Source: Dermanyssus gallinae (Eukaryota > Arthropoda > Arachnida > Mesostigmata > Dermanyssidae). Taken from it: 64,000 nucleotides of DNA. Position numbers and translations under genes: made by a program. Where the stretch lies: the NCBI GenBank assembly GCA_003439945.1, contig QVRM01000946.1:597501-661500 (forward strand). The letters run 5' to 3'. The notes under the pieces were generated by a model, which did no database searches, was not told where the DNA came from, and saw only the letters and a program-made list of their open reading frames with translations. Shown piece after piece: positions 38,062-48,600 of the stretch (positions are counted from its first letter, which is position 1; every line of letters starts with the position of its first letter).

Positions 38062-38152
38062 TACTTCACGAACATCTTGGTTATATCATAATAATAAACG
38101 ATCAAGAAAAACTGCAATAAAAATACGTGATGATAAGATTGATATTAGTTGC

Positions 38153-40834
38153 ATGTTGATCAACGCGCGTTCCCTGAACAAGCCAAACGCGATCGACACC
38201 CTACATTCATACATGGCTTCTAATGATATCTACGTCTGTCTCGTCACTGAGACTTGGCTCAGTGATGCCTCCGTTTCTGACGGTGAACTGGAAAAACAAG
38301 GTGCTTATCGCGTGTTCAGGAAGGACCGAAGCACAAGAGGCGGCGGCGTCCTGATTCTGGTGAAGAGTTGCCTCACATCAATGATTGTTGATCTGGACGA
38401 TGACACGCTTGAACTGATTTGTGTTGATCTAATTTTTAAGAGCTCGTCGGCTCGCATCCTCTGCGCATACAGCTCCCCAACCGGAACTTCCGGCCAACTA
38501 ACGAGCTACATGGAGAGACTCTGCGAACAACTTGGTAAACTGTGCAATATTGATGCTACCGTGATTCTATGCGGCGACCTCAATCTTCCTTCAATCGATT
38601 GGGTCAACCTGTCATGCCCAGGAGACTCCGCCGCAACGCGAGAATCTATTTTCACAGATTTCTGCTCTAAAACCGGATTACAACAACTTGTTCATCAACC
38701 AACTCGTTTGCGTGGCGGGAATCTGCTCGACTTAATACTGTGCAATGATGATTCAGTGCATGATGTCTTTGTTACGTCATGCCCGTTCCCAAGTGATCAC
38801 CAGGCGGTCAGATTCATGTTGCGAGTGTTGGAGGAGACTCTGTACGCCGCCGATGAAGACAGTAGCATCCCCATCTCTTACGACTACAAGAATGGGGATT
38901 ACGACACGATCAATTTTCATCTGAGTCTGATAAACTGGAAAAGCTTCTTCAGTCAATGTCGGACTGTAAATGTCATGTTCCTTCAACTGATTGAGTGCTT
39001 GACTTTCCTCCGCGATCTCTTTGTTCCTGTCTTCAAGAAACCTCACAGTAGTATTGAGGCAAGCATCCGAAATCTCAGCCATCAACTTGAAAATGAAAAT
39101 GACCGTGAGAAATCCGAAAGATTGAGGGAACTCTTGGACCGCAGAGTTCGTCGCCAACGCGTCATTGAGGAACACAGATTGATCAATAAATGCGACATGA
39201 CAAAAGTGCATCGATACGTATCGAAGCGTATGAAGTCCCGAGATCAATTAGATATTCTTGTTGACCAGAACGGTATGAAGATCACAGAGGATTCGCAGAA
39301 GGCGGAATTATTGAGGGATTACTTTGCAAGCACCTACCCAACTGAGGACGAGGTTAAACAGAGGTCAAGGATTCCACCGCCTTACGTAGATGTTGCTAAT
39401 GATATCCACTACGTAGACACTGTCGACACCTCTCCCGAAAACCTCCATCGTCATCTGAAGAAACTCAAGTCGAAACTTAGCGTCACACCGGACGGCCTAC
39501 CAAGCTATTTTTATAAACGATGCGGGTTCGATGTTTGCATTCCATTATCCATGATTCTTGAACGAACTCTAAACGAAGGTCTGCTTCCTGATTTGTTCAA
39601 GGTGGCCATAGTGTACCCTGTGCACAAAAAAGGAGATACAACGTGCGTTGAAAATAAACGGAATGTTTCACTGACATGCACCCCGTCAAAGCTGTTCGAG
39701 AGTGTTATCGGAGACACCATTTATCGAAAGGCTGATTCGCAAAACCTGATTTGTAAAGAACAGTTCGCCTACCGACCCGGAAGGTCCACTGTTCTACAGC
39801 TATTGATGTGTGAGCAAGACTTCGGAGAAATGATGAATCAAGGAGACTCCTTCGACGTGCTGTATTTTGACTTTAAGTCAGCTTTCGAATCCACCACCCA
39901 CACTAAACTGTTGGACTGTATATCCCGACACGGCGTAGGACCAAAAATTCTACGTTGGATAAAAAGCTTTCTGACTGATAGAAGCTTTTTTGTAAAGGTG
40001 AACGACTGTTTCTCGACTCCCGCTAAGGTCACCTCAGGCTGTCCGCAAGGAACAGTTCTTGGCTGCTTATGCTACATTTTATATACAAACTCAATTTTAT
40101 CCATAATACCCGATGAGGTATCGACGAAAGTATATGCTGATGACGTAAAAATATATGCACGCGCCAATTCTACATCAGACTGTGAACGCATGCAGAGATG
40201 CATAGACAATTTTTATGAATGGACGCAGAAATTAGACTTGAAACTGTCGATCCCGAAGTGTAAGGTAATGCACTTTGGAAGAAGAAACAATCACTTTGTA
40301 TATAAAATCAACAATGTTTCACTCGAAAATGTAACTGCTATGAGGGACTTAGGTATAATTATGACACCTGACATGAAATTTTCAGAGCAGTGTCGACAAG
40401 TCGCGCTTAAGGCGACGAAAAGATGCAACTGGATCCTCAGATCCTTCATTGTTAAAAGTCCAGAACTGTATATAAAATTATTTGATACTTATGTAAAACC
40501 AATTATGACGTATGCCTCTCAAGTGTGGTACCCCATGAACGAAAAAGATAGGCGACTACTGAGAGGTGTGATCAAGAAATTCACACGCCGAGTATCTTAT
40601 CGCTGTGACGTCCCACCGACGCAAACCGTTTTTAAAGATATCATAGACACTTTTAATGAATTAGACTGTAAATTTGCCAACTACATTTCCTCCAGTGAGG
40701 AGTTTTGCAGCTTCTTTTTTAATCGCATACCAACGACAACAAGATCTCAAGTGAGATACGAGCCCAAATGCATAGCTCGAAAAGAGATTGTTATGTCGCT
40801 GTTCCCCTGGAGAGTTACCAGGACATACAACTGA
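38153..40834 (+). CDS. LINE B ORF2 protein (APE endonuclease and reverse transcriptase)
   Basis: 893 residues from the ATG at 38153. The frame is open back to 38048, and that ATG already lies inside the first endonuclease motif (ISCMLINARSLNK), so the true N-terminus may be slightly longer. Endonuclease residues are all visible: N4 in NARSL, E33 in TETWLS, RGGGVLI, CGDLNLPSIDW, LLDLIL and SDHQAV. RT motifs follow: YPVHKKGDTT, QFAYRPGRST, YFDFKSAFEST (first catalytic Asp), SGCPQGTVLGCLCYILY, YADD at 661-664, LKLSIPKCKVMHFG, MRDLGIIMTPDMKF, and the C-terminal YVKPIMTYASQVWYP. Stop TGA is at 40832-40834. It would nick the target DNA and prime reverse transcription there. No defect is visible. 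Confidence 0.95.
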   Translation: MLINARSLNKPNAIDTLHSYMASNDIYVCLVTETWLSDASVSDGELEKQGAYRVFRKDRSTRGGGVLILVKSCLTSMIVDLDDDTLELICVDLIFKSSSARILCAYSSPTGTSGQLTSYMERLCEQLGKLCNIDATVILCGDLNLPSIDWVNLSCPGDSAATRESIFTDFCSKTGLQQLVHQPTRLRGGNLLDLILCNDDSVHDVFVTSCPFPSDHQAVRFMLRVLEETLYAADEDSSIPISYDYKNGDYDTINFHLSLINWKSFFSQCRTVNVMFLQLIECLTFLRDLFVPVFKKPHSSIEASIRNLSHQLENENDREKSERLRELLDRRVRRQRVIEEHRLINKCDMTKVHRYVSKRMKSRDQLDILVDQNGMKITEDSQKAELLRDYFASTYPTEDEVKQRSRIPPPYVDVANDIHYVDTVDTSPENLHRHLKKLKSKLSVTPDGLPSYFYKRCGFDVCIPLSMILERTLNEGLLPDLFKVAIVYPVHKKGDTTCVENKRNVSLTCTPSKLFESVIGDTIYRKADSQNLICKEQFAYRPGRSTVLQLLMCEQDFGEMMNQGDSFDVLYFDFKSAFESTTHTKLLDCISRHGVGPKILRWIKSFLTDRSFFVKVNDCFSTPAKVTSGCPQGTVLGCLCYILYTNSILSIIPDEVSTKVYADDVKIYARANSTSDCERMQRCIDNFYEWTQKLDLKLSIPKCKVMHFGRRNNHFVYKINNVSLENVTAMRDLGIIMTPDMKFSEQCRQVALKATKRCNWILRSFIVKSPELYIKLFDTYVKPIMTYASQVWYPMNEKDRRLLRGVIKKFTRRVSYRCDVPPTQTVFKDIIDTFNELDCKFANYISSSEEFCSFFFNRIPTTTRSQVRYEPKCIARKEIVMSLFPWRVTRTYN

Positions 40835-40940
40835 CGCACACCCGTGAGGGAACTGGTCATTTGATGCTAAAACAAATTCTTATCCTTTATGTAAATAAAG
40901 CGCGTATTCTAAATATATACACATACATACATATACTCGT

Positions 40941-41193
40941 ATATATGTGAACATAATGTTCACGCTAGCAGCAGGTTATTCCAATATTACAGACCACCAC
41001 TATTATTATTATTATTACATACGCTTTCCGCATTAGATATCCGGATCATCTCGGAAAGCAGAAGTTACATGAATACTGTATAACTCTAACACCTAGGAGA
41101 GTTCCATTCACAGCTGTTACATTAGGAAAAAACGCGGCAGATATTTACTTGCCGTACCGTGACGTCAATAAAATACGTTTTAAATACGTTAAA

Positions 41194-41248
<55 letters not shown>

Positions 41249-41414
41249 AGCAACAACACATTTTAAACAGTTATATATATATATCTATATATATATATAT
41301 ATTTATCGGTAAGATTCAAGCTGCTAGAGTTGTGCCACGCGTGTCTGAATCAATGCATGCATTCCTTTTATCTCACCTGTTAACGGCGATCGCAAATCTG
41401 TCATCTGTTGCAGC
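40941..41414 (+). promoter_or_regulatory. Region upstream of Toll: likely promoter/5' UTR
   Basis: 474 bp between the LINE B 3' end and the Toll start codon. It contains two TA tracts (41199-41242 and 41272-41303) and a short ATT run (41001-41015). No canonical TATA box or initiator can be singled out because of the TA repeats. The frame upstream of the ATG is closed by a TGA near 41345, so translation most likely begins at 41415 unless an upstream exon exists (TTGCAG just before 41414 could be an acceptor). Confidence 0.35.
41199..41303. repeat. Two (TA)n tracts upstream of Toll
   Basis: 44-bp and 32-bp TA tracts separated by 29 bp. Confidence 0.9.
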
Positions 41415-41689
41415 ATGTGGCGCGTGACGAGAGACGGTCTCAACGACCGGCCGCGGCGAGAGCGCTGGTCGCGGGAAGCGTCGACGCAAAGCCTCCTCGA
41501 CGCCGACCCATCTGGTTGCGTCGCCAGGAGGTGTGCGCTCTCATCGGTTTGGTACCGACTCTCATTCACGGTGCTGCTGCTGTTGCTGGCACTGCTACTG
41601 CAGGAAGCCCCATCGGTTGCAGCTTCGAGGACGGCGTGTCCCAGCGACACGCTATATGTTCCTGGCTACGAATGTCCGTGCACTACATC
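41415..41689 (+). CDS. Toll exon 1: signal peptide and first cysteines
   Basis: Encodes residues 1-91 plus two bases of codon 92. The ATG at 41415 (A at -3) is the only in-frame start before the hydrophobic stretch. It leaves a 44-residue Arg-rich leader before SFTVLLLLLALLLQ (50-63) and a plausible cleavage site after SVAA (70). C75, C87 and C89 follow. The donor is TC|GTAAGC at 41690. The exon ends in phase 2, and its TC joins the A that starts exon 2 to give Ser. The long leader is unusual, and an upstream coding exon cannot be excluded. Confidence 0.7.
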
Positions 41690-42537
41690 GTAAGCATCCG
41701 ACGCTCTCTTCATTTCACTCTCTCTCTCCCCCTTTTTTGTGTCCCTCTTTATTTCCTCATCTACGTGCGGATAGACCAATAACAACAAGCAATTATCCTT
41801 ATCTCAAACGCCGTGTTGCTGACAATTGCTTCGTTTCAATCGTGCGAATTGCGTATTGCTTGCATGCCGAATAGTTGTCGTCATTATGGCGCACGATAAA
41901 CCACTTTACGTTCTGCGATATTCCTCGAAAAAAATTGCGGCGTCTACACTTCTAGAACATATGATTGATTGTTGACACACCTAGGACATATGATTTTGAA
42001 AAAGCCAGATATCTTCCTGTGCAGCCGTGAGATTGATTGTAACGTTTATCTTCTTAACTGGTCAATCGATGTGGTTGCAAAACTTACCAAGCTACAGTTT
42101 GATTTGCATCTAGTTAAATTCATATTAAATTGTTTCCTCGTGTTTGATCGTATCTAAAGAGTAAAGTAATTTCTTATTGGTTGAAAGTAGAGATTTAAAT
42201 CTAGGGGTAATCTAGATGCCTTGGCGGCAAATATAGAAAAAAGTTAAAATAGTATTTTCAGACCAAGGTCGATGAGTTTCATCTAGGTAAAATTAACGCA
42301 TATTTGAAATTCCGATCCACGCTTAGTGGATGTGGTACGCTTAACTTTTCACTCGATTTTCCTATAAATAATAGGTACAAAGGTGCCGATAACAATCGGT
42401 TTCTTTCTACCTTGAATAAAGCGTTTCAATCTCAATATATATATATATATATATGGTGGCGTAAGCAATAAAGGTCATAGACTTGAATGCTCATTATGAC
42501 CTGCGAGATGTTCTTTACTCCTACTCGAATATGATGA

Positions 42538-42606
<69 letters not shown>

Positions 42607-44021
42607 TCAGCCTGACTGTGATTAGATGACGTTTTCCGACTGCAGTGAGGTTGTTTCTGCGAAATCGGGACGATGGCACATCTAGCTACTTGTCGAGTCA
42701 AGATGGGCTCACAAGTTCTCCGCAAAGTAGCGAGTTGCAAAGTGTTTTGTGTAGAGAAGTCGAACTGGAAAATGCGGTTCATTCCCACAGCTGGACACCA
42801 GTGTGCGGTGCCCATGCGTGACTGTACCCACTAAATCCACCATCCTAGTCTGTCTTCCTATTCCCCCACCAATCGGAAACGGGCTGATGATGCCTATGAT
42901 ACTAATACTATTGTAGGATGATAGTAGCATTGACTGGGGGTATTTTGACTAGGGGAGTTCAAGCATACGCAGGTAAGCCTGCGCGTACGCGGGTAGCACG
43001 TATACCTAGCGTAACTAGCACCTAACGCCATGTTGGCACTTTGGAGAGCGACAATTGTCTCCGCCTAACTAAATGAATGGCCTCTCTGAATGGCGACCAA
43101 CGAATGTCGCTCTTCGAATGACGCTCTTTGTGCGTGTGCCTGTCTTTCCGCAGAACGGATGGTTGGACAGCGCACTGCTATGAGATTACGCCACCACCAC
43201 CGAAAACGCCTGCCAGCAATCGGAGCCGTACGACCTCGGACATCGACGAGGTTCGAAGCTCGTTAGGGGCTTCGATTGCAACGGCTGATGCTGCTGCCGC
43301 TGCTGTCAGCGGCAGAAGCGACGCTGACGGCGAGAACGGACGAGACCTCAATCACCAGCAGGAGAAGAAGAACGAAGAGGAGGGGGAGCACGAGGACAAC
43401 GTGAACAGGTCCGCCGCAACGTGGCAGCCGCAGTTTCCCTCAGGAATCAGCACAGCCACGACTCGTGAGGACTCGGGTGCCATTATTGGGGATGGTGCCG
43501 TCGGTGGCGGTGTTAAGCCAGCGCTAGCTGCGGCCACAGAATCGGTCGGCATCGCTCCTCAGCAGCGGTACGCTTCGTCCTCACTGCTCACAAATGCACT
43601 GGCCGAAATTGGTCGAGAAGAAAAGCTTCCAGTAGTCGCAGCAGCAGCAGCAGAATTGACGACTACAATCTCGCCGTCACAGCCACCACCACCACCACCA
43701 CCACCGTCAGCGGTGCCAGCCGCAGTCGTGGTCACAAACGCAATGGCCACAACTCCACATGATGCTGTTTCACAAGATACAAGCAACACGCCGGCACGGG
43801 ACCTGCAGCGTGGTCATGTAAGAAAACGTGAAGAACGCGTGGCGCAGTCGAGACTTCAAGCTACCGTCACGACGCAGCAACGTGAACACCTCGTAAGCAT
43901 ACCGCCATAGACGCGCGTATTATATATATATATATATATATATGCATACGCATAAATATGCGCATATACATATATTCGCTCGACCGATAGATGCAACCCA
44001 TGTATACCCACATATCGTATG

Positions 44022-44063
<42 letters not shown>

Positions 44064-44434
44064 TTGCATATACATGTTATATCTGTGAATTAACGGGCAT
44101 GAATGTATATTTTTACAAGTTATTTACATATACATATATCTATATATATGCATAAATGAATTCACAAGATCCATTTATCCTACACATAATGGCTTTCACC
44201 CGCTACTCGTTATATATATATTCAGGCAGTTTCATTACTTATGAGCTAACTATGCGCGGCCTCTATGGCATCTTCCGTTTTAGGTGAAAATGCAGGTGCA
44301 CAGCGGTCGTAGCCGACGGGCAGCCAGACCACATTTTTCGATAGCGAGCTCTCGACTTCTAAATCCGGCCTTTAGCCTTGTTTACATGGATAATACACTT
44401 GAGGTAAATCATTCATTCAAATCTCTCTCTCTCT

Positions 44435-44478
<44 letters not shown>

Positions 44479-45591
44479 TTGTGATGTAAGAACATGTGCA
44501 CAGCCCGATCGGGGCATACGTCAAGGCGTTAGGTCTAGGCTTGGGCTATATATGTATATATATATATATATATTCTACGCATCGGCAAATATATATTGCT
44601 TAAATAAGTTATTGCTGAGCTATCGAGCTACTGCGATGTTTATAATTAAGTTAACCGGGTCCCTCCAAGAAGCCCACTGGCACGCTGGTTGTTGGCACCC
44701 GTTAGAATACCTTCTCTAAGGATTGAAAAAGGAATGCTCTAAAAGGCACCCTGACCGAGACCAGGTTCTTGCAGATAGACTGACGTTGTGGATGAGTGGC
44801 TGAATCGTTCTGTTCAGACTGGGAGGAAAGTTTTTCCGTTACCGTCTACACATATTGTCAAACATAATGGAGCACCATATTAGATACTCATCTTCCATAA
44901 GACATGCGTATTCCCCGTTTTAAAAACAAAATAGGACATTTCCGCCCTATTTCGTTGTAAAAAAAATATTATTTTAACGAGATCCACGACTGCTTCAAAT
45001 CTGGAAAACTAAGCTTAAGCACCCTTTTTTTTATTTATTCAGAAAACGAGTAAGAAATCATTGTAGTATCTTAAGTCATCCCTCGAGAGGAACACCGTTC
45101 TGTGCATCCATGATATGTAGGCTCGGTTTGCACGTCAGCTTATCGTTTCTTGTCCATTCAATCGGGACTCTTCTAGGTTATCTGCACTTCTACCGGGATG
45201 GAGGTACCAGGCATTCTGGAGCATCTCAACGTGCCTGCAGAGGCGTTTCGATTCTACGGTTGTCCTATTCCATTGAACGTCACCTACGCCGACATCCTGC
45301 GTATGTTACCATGGACCATTTGATATTATATATATAGACATATAGAATTATCAGAAATCATATGGAGCGACAATTGTCTCCTATCACACACTATATATGG
45401 TGTGTGTGATTATTTCTAAGTTTGGCGCGTTTCATATGAACATTTAGGAATGTGATTGTATATTAATAATACTGAGTTTGCGGTATGCCAAACTGTATAA
45501 GGCTCTACGTACATAAGCACGCCAGAAACAGATCATAGCGGAGAATCGTATGAAGCAGGATACGCAATCTAAGCTAAGGTTACGCTGTTCG

Positions 45592-45623
<32 letters not shown>

Positions 45624-48600
45624 ACACTTTTATTTCTAGTATTATTGATTCGTACATGACACGCGTCGTATGAATAACACACGCACTATATTGGATGTAT
45701 ATATATATATATATATATATTTGACATACGCATTTTTTGGCTTTTACTTTTCAGGTGTGCACGATCGAGTTATTTCAAAACTTCATATAGAGCGGCCAAC
45801 GCTTAGTTCATCAGTGTTAGAAAAAAGACCATTCGCAAGTTTAAAAGGGAACCTCACGGCGCTAAAGATTTCTGACAGTTCCGAAACAGGAATGCCCCTT
45901 ATATCCTTTGAGGAAGGTTTCTTTGCCGACTTTGTTAATTTAAGCTGGCTTTCCTTAGTCACCAATAAGATTACAGATCTGCGATTTCTACAAGTCCTCC
46001 CCAGTCTGATGAATCTTTCGCTTCGGGGTAATCCCTTGCAAAGGATAAATGCAGCTACTTTCGCTGGCCTTACAAACATCACTTGGCTTCAGTTGGTAGA
46101 CTGTAAAATTACCGAAATAAGCCCGAATGCATTTGAAGACTTGAAAAATTTGCAGACGTTAAATTTAGCAAGAAATATGCTACAGTCGTTACCAGTTAAA
46201 CTCTTCCACAAAAACCACCTGCTTGAAACGCTGAGCATAGACTTCAACCATCTGGAGGACGGTATACCTGAAGACCTACTCAAGAGTCTTTCTAAACTTA
46301 AAAATCTTACATGTAGGCGGTGCTTTCTGCGATCACTGCCGAAAACCTTTTTCTATGGGTCTCAAAGCTTAGAGACTCTTCGACTTGAAAACAACCGTAT
46401 AGAGCACCTACCGGAAGAGGTCTTCTCTCGATCTCAAAATCTCACCATCCTCTCACTGGAGAATAACGACCTTGTATCTTTGGAGAACGGTACATTCAGG
46501 AAGCTGTTAAAGCTTAGGCAACTCAAGCTTAAAGAAAATAATCTGACTGCACTTCCCCATGGCCTGTTTGACACAAATGTGGGCTTGGAAGAAATCGACC
46601 TCACAGGAAACTTTATCAACTCGCTACCTAGACTTCTTCTACAGAATCTCTTTTCTCTGCGCACACTGCGCTTGGCACGGAATAAGCTGACGACGTTGCC
46701 AGGTCCAACGTTTACAGGTTCGCTTCCGAGCATTAGCCACATCGATCTCTCTAACAACATTATGACAGCTATGCCTGCCTTGCTCACAGCTGGCATGCCT
46801 AAACTTGAAAAACTAAACTTGTCAAAGAATAACATTCGTCACTTACAAATGATCCCGTTCTATTCAGCGAAGCTTGAAGTCGACCTTAGAGACAACCCTA
46901 TTGAGACGGTGACGGTCCTTACAAAGACGGATGCTTCGTTCGACGACAAGGCTTCGTCCTATTTTGACGCGAAGGCCATGAATGCCGATCGGGTGTACCG
47001 ACTCAACACCAAGGATCTAATTTGTGATTGTCACCTTCTCGATTTTTACCTTTACGTAACCAAACGCAATAATCCGGAGCTAGGCAGGTTTAGCTGGAAT
47101 AGCCTCGCCTGCAAGTCGGGCGTCGACTTTCTGAGTATGCAGGGGCATAATTTTACGTGCAAAGTTGCCGATTGTCCAAGTTTATGTCAGTGCGAAAGCA
47201 GCCCATTCAACCAAAGTGTATCAGTTGACTGTGCAAACGCCGGACTTGAATCAATGCCACCTCTTCCGCTAAACGTCACCTATGTAGATGTTCAGTATAA
47301 CAGCTTTGTCGAGGTGCCCGACTTTAGTCGCTATCGTCTTCTTCGAGCAGTCAACCTAAGTAGTAATCTCATCAGAGACATCTCTCCGATACTCAAGCTA
47401 AGCCTTCCGGAGCTAAAGATGGTCTCTCTACGCAACAATCTTATCGCCGACATGGATCCGCAAGTTGTGGAGGGAAAGGAGGTTGCGTTCGATCTCGAAT
47501 TGTCCGGTAATCTTCTTTCGTGTAATTGCGATACGGTCGCAATGCGAAACTTCCTCATACAGAACGCTAAAAGCATTGTCGACAGCACGAATGTCACCTG
47601 TTCCGAAGCCATCCGCGTCGGTGAGGACAGCTTCAAGAATCGGCTCTTCGACATTGATTACGACAGCTATTGCCCGGAGGGCATCATAGCCCAGCGAAGA
47701 CGGACAAAGATCTACGTGGCCATTAGCTGCACGCTCGGCGCCCTTCTCGTACTCATAACGCTGCTCTACTACAAGAACAGGCGGAGAATCATCGTGTACC
47801 TTTACAACAAGTACTATTTCATCTACGTGGTGTTTTTCGAAAAAGACGAACTCGAAAAGGACAAACAGTACGACGCTTTCCTATCATACTCGGAGCACGA
47901 TAACGACGTCATGAAGGCCATGCTAAACGAACTGGAACGCATAGACCCGGTCACAGGCGAGAAGGAGTTTAAGCTGTGCGTGCATGGTCGCGATTTCCTG
48001 CCCGGCTATTCGATTGTCTACAACGTGCTGCGAGCCGTGCAGAACTCGCGCCGCACGATTCTCGTGCTGTCGCAAAAGTTCGTCGAGTCGAACTGGTTCG
48101 ACGTCGAGTTTAAGACCGCGTTCAACGAGATGGTCACCAAGGATAAGTCGCACCGGCTGATCATTGTCGTGAAAGGCGATCTGCCGCCGCTCGAGAACCT
48201 CGACAAGGACCTCCGCTACATCGTGACGACGAACACGTACATCGAGTGGGGTTCGTCGTCGTTCTGGGACAATGTCCGTTACGCGATGCCCCACAAGAAG
48301 ACGCGGCGTCACCGCGGAGGCCACGCGAACAGCTCGATGACGCGCAACGAAAACGACCACCTCATGCACGTTCTCAACCACCACCCGAAGCCTTCGGACA
48401 GCGACGTCACTCGGCTCGAGGAACAACTGGAGAATGAGCGCAACAGACTTCGAACGGCTGTGGCGCAAGCAGCTGCCGCTGCAGAAGCAGCCGCTCCAGC
48501 AAGAACAACTAGCGACAAAATGTCGCCACTTTCACAAAATGGCTCCTCGTCCTCTTCAAAGGCGACGCGCTCAATTCTAAATTCACACGACCGCGTTAAT

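Larger units (their letters stand above)
36585..40940 (+). mobile_element. LINE B: two-ORF non-LTR retrotransposon, apparently intact
   Basis: Both reading frames are uninterrupted and in the canonical order, ORF1 then ORF2 with 91 bp between them. The 5' limit is uncertain: a GC-richer stretch at about 36585-37089 lacks microsatellites and could be the 5' UTR. The 3' end has AATAAA at 40894-40899 followed by GCGCGTATTC and ACAT/ATAC units, i.e. a microsatellite tail instead of poly-A, as in CR1/L2-like LINEs. A PHD-type finger in ORF1 plus APE endonuclease and RT in ORF2 also fit the CR1/L2/Rex group. The open frames and intact catalytic residues indicate a young, possibly active copy. It lies in sense orientation upstream of Toll. 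Confidence 0.88.

Noticed and set aside
45670..45754. ATG at 45670 as the start of the Toll gene
   Set aside because: It lies in a TA repeat directly before a good splice acceptor (TTTTACTTTTCAG) and encodes YIYIYIY. Upstream exons supply the signal peptide and N-terminal cap with matching phase.
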